From an uncultured Bacteroidota bacterium (GTDB lineage Bacteria > Bacteroidota > Bacteroidia > Chitinophagales > Chitinophagaceae), in contig CALEZD010000075.1 of the NCBI GenBank assembly GCA_937928385.1, positions 1-57,149 on the forward strand: DNA of 57,149 nt, in the 5' to 3' direction. The position numbers and the translations under genes were made by a program. The notes beneath the pieces are model-generated. The model searched no databases. It was not told the origin of the DNA and saw only the letters and a program-made list of their open reading frames with translations. Below, one piece after another: positions 15,893 to 23,393 of the stretch. Position 1 is the first letter of the stretch; every line of letters starts with the position of its first letter.

Positions 15893-16969
15893 CTATAAAT
15901 ATACGGTTAGTTCTGTTTTATACATATCATTATGCCGCCGTGTATTGAGGATGTATTTGCCGGGATATAGTATATCCAGTCTTTTGCGCAGGTTAGTTAG
16001 CCCCACGCCGCCATGTTCATGATTAGCAGGCACACAGTTGTTGGATGATGTGATATACAACTTATGGTTGTGGATAGTGCAGCTGAAATCAATATGATAT
16101 TGGTCTGCGATAAAGCGCGTACCATGTTTAAATGCATTTTCCAGTATAGGCAGCCAGAGTAACGGTGGCAGGCTATAGTTGTCGTCAGCCTCAATGGTGA
16201 ATTTTAAACTACCCGTGTCCTGCAAACGGAGCAATTCCATATCAATATACGCCTGCATGATTTCTTTCTCTTTTTCAAATGATACCTGTGGTACATCTGT
16301 ATCGTAGAGCATATAGCGCATGATAGATGAAAGCTTGAGTATGGACTCGGGAGCTTTGTCTGATTGTTGCAGGCTGAGACCGTAAATATTGTTCAGGGTA
16401 TTGAACAGGAAATGCGGGTTAAGTTGGTTGCGGAGTAACTCCAGTTCTGCTTCTGTTTGTTTATGAGCTGCCTGTTGCGCCAGTTTTTCCTGGCGGCTAT
16501 GGTCTTGCATATACCAGGCCATAGTAAAAGCGCCCAGCCACAGTGCCAATCCAAAGGCATAACCTACTATTTCTTCCGTGAGCGCCTCCGTTGTCCATTC
16601 GGGCCCAACCGGCATCGTAATGATGCTGACTTCATAAATCTCTGCAAGGGGATATCGCCCCAGCATTTGTTTGAATACCAGCACAAATCCTGCAGATGTC
16701 AACAGCAGAAGGATGGCCGCTGCTATTGTATAGAGTAACCGTTTTTTCTTCGCTAACAACTTTGGCACTAATAACAGGTTGTTGACATAAGTAAGCACAA
16801 ACAACAAAGCTGCCAATGCACCTTTATAAACCAGGTACACAGACTGGGGGTATGTATCAACGCCCGAATTGAGTTTATAAATAAAGAGGAGTGCGAATAA
16901 CCAGAAATAAATATTCAATGCCAATCGGCTGCCGAAAACAGGTTTCCACTTGTTGGTTGACGATACCAT
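15893..16969 (-). CDS. LytS/YehU-type sensor histidine kinase
   Basis: 358 aa from ATG 16969 (MVSSTNKWKPVFGSRLALN); a longer frame to 17026 has an unlikely polar extension. Four hydrophobic segments lie between about 20 and 175. The His_kinase domain has the phospho-accepting His in LRNQLNPHFLFNTLNNIYGL. The ATP-binding part has PLLWLPILENAFKHG (N box) and GGVGLTNLRKRLDILYP (G box). Autophosphorylates and phosphorylates the adjacent LytTR regulator. The signal is unknown. Divergent from a secreted serine hydrolase, which may be a target. Confidence 0.93.
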   Translation of the reverse strand: MVSSTNKWKPVFGSRLALNIYFWLFALLFIYKLNSGVDTYPQSVYLVYKGALAALLFVLTYVNNLLLVPKLLAKKKRLLYTIAAAILLLLTSAGFVLVFKQMLGRYPLAEIYEVSIITMPVGPEWTTEALTEEIVGYAFGLALWLGAFTMAWYMQDHSRQEKLAQQAAHKQTEAELELLRNQLNPHFLFNTLNNIYGLSLQQSDKAPESILKLSSIMRYMLYDTDVPQVSFEKEKEIMQAYIDMELLRLQDTGSLKFTIEADDNYSLPPLLWLPILENAFKHGTRFIADQYHIDFSCTIHNHKLYITSSNNCVPANHEHGGVGLTNLRKRLDILYPGKYILNTRRHNDMYKTELTVYL

Positions 16970-17011
16970 AATACAAAGAAACTGACAAGCGTGGATATTT
17001 CTGTACGAGTT

Positions 17012-17040
17012 CGACCAAATGTGCATTTTTACCGACCAAA
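17012..17040 (-). promoter_or_regulatory. Putative LytTR operator (direct repeat CGACCAAA, 21-bp period)
   Basis: CGACCAAA occurs at 17012-17019 and again at 17033-17040, start-to-start 21 bp, matching the known LytTR architecture of two direct half-sites 12-13 bp apart. Lies 43-71 nt upstream of the kinase ATG, so autoregulation is likely. Confidence 0.5.
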
Positions 17041-17055
17041 CTCATCGGGCGGCAT

Positions 17056-17085
17056 TACGTCGGGAATATGGTGCTGTTGGTCGAA
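17056..17085 (+). promoter_or_regulatory. Second, degenerate LytTR-like half-site pair facing the serine hydrolase
   Basis: In opposite orientation, TACGTCGGG (17056) and TTGGTCGAA (17077) are 21 bp apart and share TxxGTCG; the second is the inverse of the CGACCAA half-site. It sits just upstream of the presumed -33 of gene 17131. Confidence 0.3.
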
Positions 17086-17092
17086 TATGATT

Positions 17093-17123
17093 TTTGTGTC
17101 CGGAAGGTATAGCTTTACTTCGC
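17093..17123 (+). promoter_or_regulatory. Promoter of the serine hydrolase gene
   Basis: TTTG (17093-17096), 19-nt spacer, then TACTTCGC (17116-17123), a variant of TAnnTTTGC. The ATG follows at 17131. Confidence 0.4.
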
Positions 17124-17130
17124 TGAATAA

Positions 17131-18516
17131 ATGATAAAGACTATGAAAAAACTGCTTATTCTTACCGTCCTCTCTGTTTGCTCATGGCAGGTAACAGATG
17201 CACAGCTCAATGGTGCATACACCCAAAGGCTGAACGATGTTTTCGATAGCGTATGCAACAGGTTCAATTTAAAAGGAGCCACTGCCGCAATAGTAGTGCC
17301 CGGCCAGGGTATATGGGAGCGTGCCCATGGTATATCTCACCAGGGAACGCCTGTCACAAAGGATATGTATATGGGCATTGGCAGCAATACCAAAACCTAT
17401 TTTGCTGTATTGATGCTGAAACTACAGGAGCAGGGCAAACTGGACCTGGATGATACAATAGGGCAGTGGATACAACACCAACATGTGCCCGGCAATATCT
17501 CCATCAGGCAACTACTGAACCATACCAGCGGGCTCTACAGCTTTACCTCCAACCCCGACATAAATAATTATATTCTTGCTGACTTCACCAGGGTGTGGCC
17601 GCCTGACAGCGTGCTGAACCTGGTGAAAGCACCGGTTGCCGCTCCGGGTGGCGCATGGGATTATTGCAATACCAACTACCTGCTGGCCGGATTAATCATC
17701 AGGAGCGTAACGGGTAAAACAATGCAGCAGGCTCTGCGCGATGAGATACTGACACCGCAGGGGTTGAGTGAAACTTATCTCTTTCCGCAGGAAACTCCGC
17801 CGGGTGTTATACCACACAGCTGGTCGGCCAACCTGAGTGGAAATGGCACGCATGAAGACCTGGTAACAGTACACAGCTATTCGCACAATGCCATGTTCAG
17901 CCTGGCATCATCAGCAGGTGCTATCATGGCCACTGCTAAAGACAATGCTTTGTTTTGGGATAAACTCATGTCCGGGCAGATACTCAATAGTGGCTCTATG
18001 GCAGAATTTGAAACACTGGTACCTATATCAATGGGGCAGGGTTATGGCCTGGGTATGTTCAAACTCAATAGCTTTAACGGGCGTACAATTGTATCGCATG
18101 GCGGTACGAACATAGGTTTCATCAATGAAAACCTGCACGAGAAAGTATCAGGTGTCAGTATCACTATGCTTACCAACCAGGATAGTATCGGCAATAACAT
18201 TCTGCTGGGTTATTGCATAGGTGCGCTTCACAAAGTGACTATTCAGTACACCGACGTGCCTGAATTTGAAAATTCCAATGCTCAACCGGTAGTGTATCCC
18301 AACCCGGCACGCGACTTCCTGAAAATAGCTGTGAACAATAAGAGGGCAGAGCAACTGATGATATATGATATGACGGGAAGAATGGTGTTAAGTACAGTGC
18401 TGCAGAATGGCGAAAACCAGGTAAGCATTACAGATATCAATTCCGGTACTTACATATTAACAGTCACAAACGAAGAAAGAATAATACACAGGCAAACAAT
18501 ACAAGTGGTGAAATAA
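17131..18516 (+). CDS. T9SS-secreted serine hydrolase (class C beta-lactamase/PBP-like)
   Basis: 461 aa (or 457 from ATG 17143, which begins with the typical MKKLLIL signal). Signal peptide to about residue 24 (TDAQ). Beta-lactamase-fold motifs: SxxK as GSNTK near residue 88-92, YxN as DYCNTN near 185, and HGG as VSHGGTNIGF near 315. The last 80 residues are a T9SS type A sorting domain (VVYPNPARDFLKIAV, then YDMTGRMV and NSGTYILTV). The protein is thus exported and probably surface-attached; likely an esterase, peptidase or D-aminopeptidase, substrate unknown. Divergent from the LytS/LytTR pair with shared operator-like sites. Confidence 0.93.
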   Translation: MIKTMKKLLILTVLSVCSWQVTDAQLNGAYTQRLNDVFDSVCNRFNLKGATAAIVVPGQGIWERAHGISHQGTPVTKDMYMGIGSNTKTYFAVLMLKLQEQGKLDLDDTIGQWIQHQHVPGNISIRQLLNHTSGLYSFTSNPDINNYILADFTRVWPPDSVLNLVKAPVAAPGGAWDYCNTNYLLAGLIIRSVTGKTMQQALRDEILTPQGLSETYLFPQETPPGVIPHSWSANLSGNGTHEDLVTVHSYSHNAMFSLASSAGAIMATAKDNALFWDKLMSGQILNSGSMAEFETLVPISMGQGYGLGMFKLNSFNGRTIVSHGGTNIGFINENLHEKVSGVSITMLTNQDSIGNNILLGYCIGALHKVTIQYTDVPEFENSNAQPVVYPNPARDFLKIAVNNKRAEQLMIYDMTGRMVLSTVLQNGENQVSITDINSGTYILTVTNEERIIHRQTIQVVK

Positions 18517-18546
18517 AAAAGCAGGGCGAAAGCCCTGTTTTTATGC
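18515..18546. terminator. Bidirectional Rho-independent terminator
   Basis: CAGGGC, loop GAAA, GCCCTG followed by five T on the plus strand and preceded by an A-run that serves the minus strand. Located between the convergent serine hydrolase and YeiH-type genes; the latter's stop codon overlaps the T-run. Confidence 0.85.
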
Positions 18547-19470
18547 CAGGTACAGGATAGCCATAAGGCTGGTAATGGAAACCAGTGCCCACAACAACAC
18601 ACCCTGCAACAAAGGTTTGCTGCCTACCGATTTCAATGCCTTTGGCGAGAGGCCGGAGCCTATCAGGAAAAGTGTAACCGTAAATCCTGTTTTTGCTGCA
18701 CGTACAATATAAGGCGTTACTGGCTCCAACTGAGGAACATTGGAACTGATAAGCATCGCCAGTACAAACAGGCCTATGAACCAGGGGATGCTTGTTTTAG
18801 TTCCTTTCTTTTTAAAGATGAAGGCAGTGAGCACTACCAATGGTATAATCCATAATGCACGCACCAGTTTGATGGTTGTGGCAATGTTCAAAGCTTCCTC
18901 TCCATAAGTGCTGGCGGCGCCTACTACCGAGCTGGTGTCGTGTATGGCTATTGCCGCCCATACACCGAACTGCGATTGGGATAAGCCGAGCCAATGTCCG
19001 ATGGCGGGGAATATAAAGAGAGCTATCGCATTCAGTACAAATACCACTACGAGCGATACACTGATTTGCTCTTCTTTCGCATTGGTCACGGGGGCTGTGG
19101 CTGCAATAGCGCTTCCGCCGCATATAGCGGTACCGGTGGATACAAGGTAAGATGTAACCTTATCTACTTTAAACATCCTGCCCAGTAAAATACCAACCAG
19201 TAAAGTACCTGTTATAGATATAATAGTATATATAAAGCCATCTTTGCCAGCTTGCAATGCTGTGTGGATATTGATACCAAATCCCAGACCTACGATAGAT
19301 GCTTTCAACAGGAATGCTGTGTACTTGCTGCGCTTTTTCCCTAAAGGATTGGTAATAAAAAACGACAACAGCAAACCAAGGAACAACGCATAGGGCGGTG
19401 TCATAAAAGGCATGGCACATAAGATGAGTGCCAGCCAGAAAATTATTTTACCAACCATACCGTTGTTCAT
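18541..19470 (-). CDS. YeiH/UPF0324 family membrane protein (putative sulfate exporter family)
   Basis: 309 aa with 9-10 hydrophobic helices. The family signature STGTAICGGSAIAATAPVTNAKEEQ lies near residues 112-136, and WAAIAIHDTSSVVGAASTYG near 170-190 is also typical. Inner-membrane transporter; the family is annotated as putative sulfate exporters, but the substrate is not firmly established. Single gene, facing the serine hydrolase and sharing its terminator. Confidence 0.92.
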   Translation of the reverse strand: MNNGMVGKIIFWLALILCAMPFMTPPYALFLGLLLSFFITNPLGKKRSKYTAFLLKASIVGLGFGINIHTALQAGKDGFIYTIISITGTLLVGILLGRMFKVDKVTSYLVSTGTAICGGSAIAATAPVTNAKEEQISVSLVVVFVLNAIALFIFPAIGHWLGLSQSQFGVWAAIAIHDTSSVVGAASTYGEEALNIATTIKLVRALWIIPLVVLTAFIFKKKGTKTSIPWFIGLFVLAMLISSNVPQLEPVTPYIVRAAKTGFTVTLFLIGSGLSPKALKSVGSKPLLQGVLLWALVSITSLMAILYLA

Positions 19471-19566
19471 TTTCCTGTTTAAGGATTCGATTATGACTGT
19501 TAATATACGACAGCGAAGATATAACTCTTACTTTCTTATTTATGTATCCGCTGTTACATTAAAAAA

Positions 19567-19869
19567 TTATCTGTAAAACCAATCAATAACTAATTGGTTA
19601 GTATCTGTAACTACTACGTACCCTTCTGATTGCCCAGGTCTTGAGCCATAATAATACTGATGCCTGTTACCTGGTAATGCCTGTGTTTTTAATGGTTCGC
19701 CTATCAATTCCTTAACGTCAGCTATCGTCATCCTGTATTTTATTTTGTCGAAATTATCAACAACAGTTCTCATTGTATATTTGATATAAGCCAGGTATAT
19801 GACAAATGCAAAAACTAAGGTTATTACAATCAGCATTGCCCCAAGAAATATGTTACGAAGTATTGCCAT
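19567..19869 (-). CDS. Small membrane-anchored BamE/SmpA-like protein
   Basis: 100 aa. One N-terminal hydrophobic helix (about 5-30), then FDKIKYRMTIADVKELIGEPLKTQALPG, which resembles the start of the SmpA/BamE fold (G/R-M-T-x-x-x-V-x-x-x-x-G-x-P), and QYYYGSRPGQSEGYVVV as beta strands. No lipobox Cys, so it is not a BamE lipoprotein itself. Function unknown. 15 nt after the NUDIX gene on the same strand, so probably co-transcribed. Confidence 0.7.
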   Translation of the reverse strand: MAILRNIFLGAMLIVITLVFAFVIYLAYIKYTMRTVVDNFDKIKYRMTIADVKELIGEPLKTQALPGNRHQYYYGSRPGQSEGYVVVTDTNQLVIDWFYR

Positions 19870-19884
19870 TGCGACAGTTTAAAA

Positions 19885-20520
19885 CTACCATGTCACACCG
19901 GCTTTTTGCATCACCTCCCTGATAGCCTCGTAAGACTTGAAAACTATAAGCGGCAAATCCTCATCCTTAACCCACCGCACTTCCTGTATATTTTCTTCTG
20001 CCTGCGGTACAGGCTCTTCTTTGATAGTTCCTTTCATTTTATACCAGGCGGTGCGTTTCAGCAGGTTTTGTTTGTTCTGGCTGTACACATGATAAGTGTC
20101 GCATATTTTTTCACCCAGCTTCAGCTTGTGTAGGCCGGTTTCTTCGCTCACCTCGCGCAGGGCGCAGGCGTCTATTTCTTCCCCCTCGTCACATTTGCCT
20201 TTGGGCAGGTCCCATTTACCGCGGCGGAATATCATCAGCACTTCGTTATCCTCGTTGGTTACCACGCCGCCGCCGGCATCTATAGGGGTAAACAGCTCAT
20301 ATAATTCTTCCTGTAATGATTCGGGTGAAAAATCTTCAATGATAGCGCCCAGGGTGCCTGCCTTGCCTATATGTTGCAGTGCCAGCCTGAAGTGCCGGGG
20401 GAAAGCCCCTTCAAAATACATATATCCTGCCGCTACGGGGTTCCCCGCTATATAAGCCTGTGCATCGGTAGTGAGGATGAGTGGTTTATTATTGATATAT
20501 ATCTTTTGGGCGAAGTTCAT
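19885..20520 (-). CDS. NUDIX hydrolase
   Basis: 211 aa. The NUDIX box is GKCDEGEEIDACALREVSEETGL near residues 105-127, matching GX5EX7REUXEEXGU with all catalytic Glu present. The domain begins at GGGVVTNEDNEVLMIFRRGKWDLPKG. About 75 residues precede it with no recognised domain. It hydrolyses a nucleoside diphosphate linked to X; substrate unknown. Divergent from pyrE, with only 41 nt between start codons. Confidence 0.93.
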   Translation of the reverse strand: MNFAQKIYINNKPLILTTDAQAYIAGNPVAAGYMYFEGAFPRHFRLALQHIGKAGTLGAIIEDFSPESLQEELYELFTPIDAGGGVVTNEDNEVLMIFRRGKWDLPKGKCDEGEEIDACALREVSEETGLHKLKLGEKICDTYHVYSQNKQNLLKRTAWYKMKGTIKEEPVPQAEENIQEVRWVKDEDLPLIVFKSYEAIREVMQKAGVTW

Positions 20521-20535
20521 TCTTTTGTAAAATTA

Positions 20536-20544
20536 TACATTTGG
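20536..20544 (+). promoter_or_regulatory. -7 promoter box TACATTTGG for pyrE
   Basis: Match to TAnnTTTG, 17 nt upstream of the pyrE ATG at 20562, in the 41-nt divergent gap. Confidence 0.5.
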
Positions 20545-20561
20545 CGTAGGTTTGAGCGGTT

Positions 20562-21191
20562 ATGAGTACTCAAAAACATTTTGCCGAAAAACTAATGCAA
20601 ATTAAGGCATTACAAATCAACCTGCAACAACCGTATACATGGGCCTCAGGTTGGAAATCGCCCGTATACTGCGATAATCGTAAAGTATTGTCTTACCCGT
20701 ACATACGCGACTTTGTGAAGAGCGAGCTGGCCAATATGGTGCTGGAACATTTTCCTGATGCTGAAGTGATAGCGGGTGTAGCTACTGCGGGTATACCGCA
20801 TGGCACAATGGCTGCCGACCTGCTGAAACTGCCGCTGATATACGTGCGCAGCAAACCCAAAGAACATGGAATGGGCAACCAGATAGAAGGTGTTTTACAG
20901 CAAGGGCAAAAGGTAGTGGTAATAGAAGACCTGGTATCGACAGGAAAGAGCAGCCTGCAGGCGGTAGATGCTATACGCGAAGCGGGTGGCGAAGTGATAG
21001 GCATGTGTGCCTTGTTCACTTATGGTTTTGACGCGGCTGCAGAGGCAATGGAAAAAGCCGGCGTGCCTTTGCACACCATCAGCAATTATACCGCGTTGAT
21101 GGAAGTGTCCGAAGAGCAGAACCTCATCACGGCAGAACAAAAACAATCGCTGGAAGAGTGGAGGAAAGACCCGGCGACCTGGGGAAGATAA
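20562..21191 (+). CDS. pyrE: Orotate phosphoribosyltransferase
   Basis: 209 aa, usual length. Converts orotate + PRPP to orotidine 5'-monophosphate in pyrimidine synthesis. The PRPP loop is VVVIEDLVSTGKSS near residues 125-138. ASGWKSPVYCDNRKVLSYP at 26-45 and AGVATAGIPHGTMAAD are orotate-binding segments; YVRSKPKEHGMGNQIEG is the flexible catalytic loop. Followed by a G+C hairpin and then octamer array D. Confidence 0.97.
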   Translation: MSTQKHFAEKLMQIKALQINLQQPYTWASGWKSPVYCDNRKVLSYPYIRDFVKSELANMVLEHFPDAEVIAGVATAGIPHGTMAADLLKLPLIYVRSKPKEHGMGNQIEGVLQQGQKVVVIEDLVSTGKSSLQAVDAIREAGGEVIGMCALFTYGFDAAAEAMEKAGVPLHTISNYTALMEVSEEQNLITAEQKQSLEEWRKDPATWGR

Positions 21192-21202
21192 GCCCCTCCC
21201 AA

Positions 21203-21221
21203 CCCTCCCCCAAGGGGAGGG
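21203..21221. terminator. G+C hairpin downstream of pyrE
   Basis: CCCTCCCC, loop CAA, GGGGAGGG: perfect 8-bp stem, no T-run. May be a weak terminator or a REP-like intergenic palindrome. It ends 2 nt before array D. Confidence 0.45.
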
Positions 21222-21223
21222 CT

Positions 21224-21263
21224 AATTGGCACATTGCCTAATTGTCGAATTATCGAATTGAAA
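21224..21263 (+). repeat. Octamer array D (upstream of the UbiA-family gene)
   Basis: Five consecutive in-register octamers, consensus HATTRNCN (e.g. aattggca, aattatcg, both also found in array B-left). The last ends at 21263; the ATG begins at 21265, so the array occupies the whole ribosome-binding region. Confidence 0.8.
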
Positions 21264-21264
21264 C

Positions 21265-22215
21265 ATGGCCTGGCTGAAACTGGTACGTTGGCAGAATTTA
21301 ATCATCGTTTTTCTCACGCAGTTGTTTGCCTGGGGTTGCGTTATTATGCCTATGCAGCAGTACTCGCCCGTGCCGCTGGTGCTCAATTGGAGTAATTTTC
21401 TGCTCTTGTCATTATCCACTGTGCTGATAGCCGCTGCGGGTTATATCATCAACGATTATTTCGATGTAAAGATTGACGTTATCAACCGACCCGAAAAACT
21501 GATACTGGAAAAACGCATACCCATCAAGCTGGCCATACTGGTGCATACCCTGTTGAATGTTATCGGCATTTTCCTGGCAATAGTAGTGGCACGCAGGGCG
21601 GGGCACTACAGTTTCGTAGCTATGCAGTTGGGCTGCACCCTCATGCTCTGGCTATATTCTACTACGTTCAAGCGCAGGTTTGTATCGGGCAATGTGGTGG
21701 TATCTATTCTTACCGCATTTACGATTGTGGTATTAATGCTCTACGAAAACGCTATACGCTATTACCTGTACGAAGACTTTTTTATACATACCGGTTATGC
21801 GCTGATACCTAATCCTGTATGGGTGCTGGGTACTTATGCTTTCTTCGCCTTCATGCTCACCTGGATGCGCGAGATAGTGAAAGATATGGAAGACTTCAAA
21901 GGCGATGCCGAGCAGGGCTGCGTGACCATGCCTATAAAATGGGGCCTGTTGCGCAGTGCCAGGTTTACGCAACTATTGGGTGTACTCACCGTTATCCCAT
22001 TAGTAATCGGCGCTGTAAAACTATTAAAAGAGCAATGGTATGTATTAGGTATATACGTGCTGGCAGGACTGGCAGTGCCTATACTGGTGTGGATGTATTA
22101 TCTGCCTAAAGGCGCTACTACCAAGCATTATGGTAAAGAAAGCCGCTACCTGAAAATCATTATGGTATTAGGTGTGGTTTCGCTCATCATTTATTATTTT
22201 CAAACCAATGACTGA
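21265..22215 (+). CDS. UbiA-family prenyltransferase (geranylgeranylglycerol-phosphate geranylgeranyltransferase-like)
   Basis: 316 aa with about 8-9 membrane helices. First Asp-rich motif: GYIINDYFDVKIDVINRPEK near residues 58-77 (NDxxDxxxD type). Second motif: REIVKDMEDFKGDAEQG near 204-220. Both are needed for Mg-prenyl-diphosphate binding. Closest by recollection to the Bacteroidota proteins annotated as geranylgeranylglycerol-phosphate geranylgeranyltransferases; the exact acceptor is not certain. The stop overlaps the maf start (ATG 22208, TGA 22213-22215), so the two are coupled. Confidence 0.9.
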   Translation: MAWLKLVRWQNLIIVFLTQLFAWGCVIMPMQQYSPVPLVLNWSNFLLLSLSTVLIAAAGYIINDYFDVKIDVINRPEKLILEKRIPIKLAILVHTLLNVIGIFLAIVVARRAGHYSFVAMQLGCTLMLWLYSTTFKRRFVSGNVVVSILTAFTIVVLMLYENAIRYYLYEDFFIHTGYALIPNPVWVLGTYAFFAFMLTWMREIVKDMEDFKGDAEQGCVTMPIKWGLLRSARFTQLLGVLTVIPLVIGAVKLLKEQWYVLGIYVLAGLAVPILVWMYYLPKGATTKHYGKESRYLKIIMVLGVVSLIIYYFQTND

Positions 22216-22768
22216 TATAATACTGGCATCACAGTCGCCCCGCAGGAAACAACTGCTGGAGCTGGCTGAAATAGCATTCGAGATACGCATTGCTGATATT
22301 GACGAAACGCCACCACCAGGCATGCCGGGGGAGGAGGTGCCTGAACACCTGGCACGGGAAAAAGCGGCTGTAATAGCAAGGAATAATCCGGAAGCAATAG
22401 TAATAGCAGCCGATACTATCGTGCTGCTGGATAATGAAATACTGGGCAAGCCTGTGAATGAAGATGATGCGGTGGCTATCCTGAAAAAATTATCAGGCCG
22501 TATGCATGAAGTAGTGAGCGGTGTATGTATTCAAAAAGGAAATGAACGACACAGTTTTTCCGCTGTTACCGAAGTGTATTTCCGCAAACTAACAGAAGAA
22601 CAAATCAGGCACTACGTGGCCAACTACCACCCCTATGACAAAGCAGGTGCTTATGCCATACAAGAGTGGATAGGCATAATTGGTATAGAAAAGATAAACG
22701 GCGATTATTACAACGTGATGGGGCTGCCGGTAGGCCAGGTGGTGGAGTATTTAAAACAGTTGAAGTAA
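22208..22768 (+). CDS. maf: Maf-family nucleotide pyrophosphatase
   Basis: 186 aa from ATG 22208 (MTDIILASQSPRRKQLLELA, the conserved start with SQSPRR). Other conserved segments: VIAADTIVLLDNEILGKP near 70-87, the LSGRMHEVVSGVC loop, and YDKAGAYAIQEWIGIIGIEKINGDYYNVMGLP near 140-170. Maf proteins hydrolyse non-canonical or pyrimidine nucleoside triphosphates (dTTP/UTP) and were first linked to septum formation. Overlaps the end of the UbiA-family gene by 8 nt. Confidence 0.96.
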   Translation: MTDIILASQSPRRKQLLELAEIAFEIRIADIDETPPPGMPGEEVPEHLAREKAAVIARNNPEAIVIAADTIVLLDNEILGKPVNEDDAVAILKKLSGRMHEVVSGVCIQKGNERHSFSAVTEVYFRKLTEEQIRHYVANYHPYDKAGAYAIQEWIGIIGIEKINGDYYNVMGLPVGQVVEYLKQLK

Positions 22769-22773
22769 TTCAC

Positions 22774-23157
22774 CTACTCAATACTCGGGTACACATCTAC
22801 ATAAGTAGGTTCATCCTTCAATTCAGCAAAGTAGAATACGATAAACGCAAAAGCGCCAAAGGTTGTGAGTATCACCATCCAGAACATCTTAGTGCCTGCA
22901 GCCATACTCTTCAACCTGGCCAGGTGTACTATGAAGTATAGCAGGATAATACCTGTAATGGCACAAATGATACTCAACGTTATCCATAGGCTGGTGTAGT
23001 TCATAGTCATGGCTGTTACCCATGCAAAATGGTCGGATATACTGGAGGTAACCACCTCTTCCTGTACCAATGCAAAGAAGTATATAGTCCATAATGTGAA
23101 TAATGCCATCGGTGCGAAGCATAGTAGTTTTCCGTGTTTTTTCGCTATGTTTTCCAT
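22774..23157 (-). CDS. Small integral membrane protein of unknown function
   Basis: 127 aa, four predicted membrane helices (about 12-30, 42-60, 60-78, 88-110) and a short acidic tail (ELKDEPTYVDVYPSIE). No family recognised. Single gene, convergent with maf (5-nt gap). 176 nt of AT-rich sequence upstream. Confidence 0.75.
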   Translation of the reverse strand: MENIAKKHGKLLCFAPMALFTLWTIYFFALVQEEVVTSSISDHFAWVTAMTMNYTSLWITLSIICAITGIILLYFIVHLARLKSMAAGTKMFWMVILTTFGAFAFIVFYFAELKDEPTYVDVYPSIE

Positions 23158-23393
23158 AACAGTAAGTTTTAGTGAATAATGAATATTGCCTGCGATAACA
23201 ACACATAGGGATGAAAATTGTTTTGTTAAAGAGCGTAAACCACTGATTTACAGTAAATAAAATAGTGAGGACGTAAATACTATCCGTTGCCCGGCTTCGT
23301 TATTATTCTGTCATGTATATGTAATATGATACAATGTTTGTTGGTATAACTACTTATACTTTGCGTAATTTATCATTACAAAATAAAACCCTT
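23158..23393. other. Intergenic region with promoter of the first ELWxxDG gene
   Basis: 236 nt, AT-rich. TTTG at 23337-23340 and TACTTTGC at 23357-23364 are spaced 16 nt. The leader from 23367 to the ATG resembles the leader of the paralogous gene at 27987-28013, including ATTACAAAATAA. Confidence 0.45.
23337..23364 (+). promoter_or_regulatory. Promoter of ELWxxDG gene 1
   Basis: TTTG, 16-nt spacer, TACTTTGC: a near match to TTTG / TAnnTTTGC with one base fewer in the -7 box. ATG at 23394. Confidence 0.4.
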
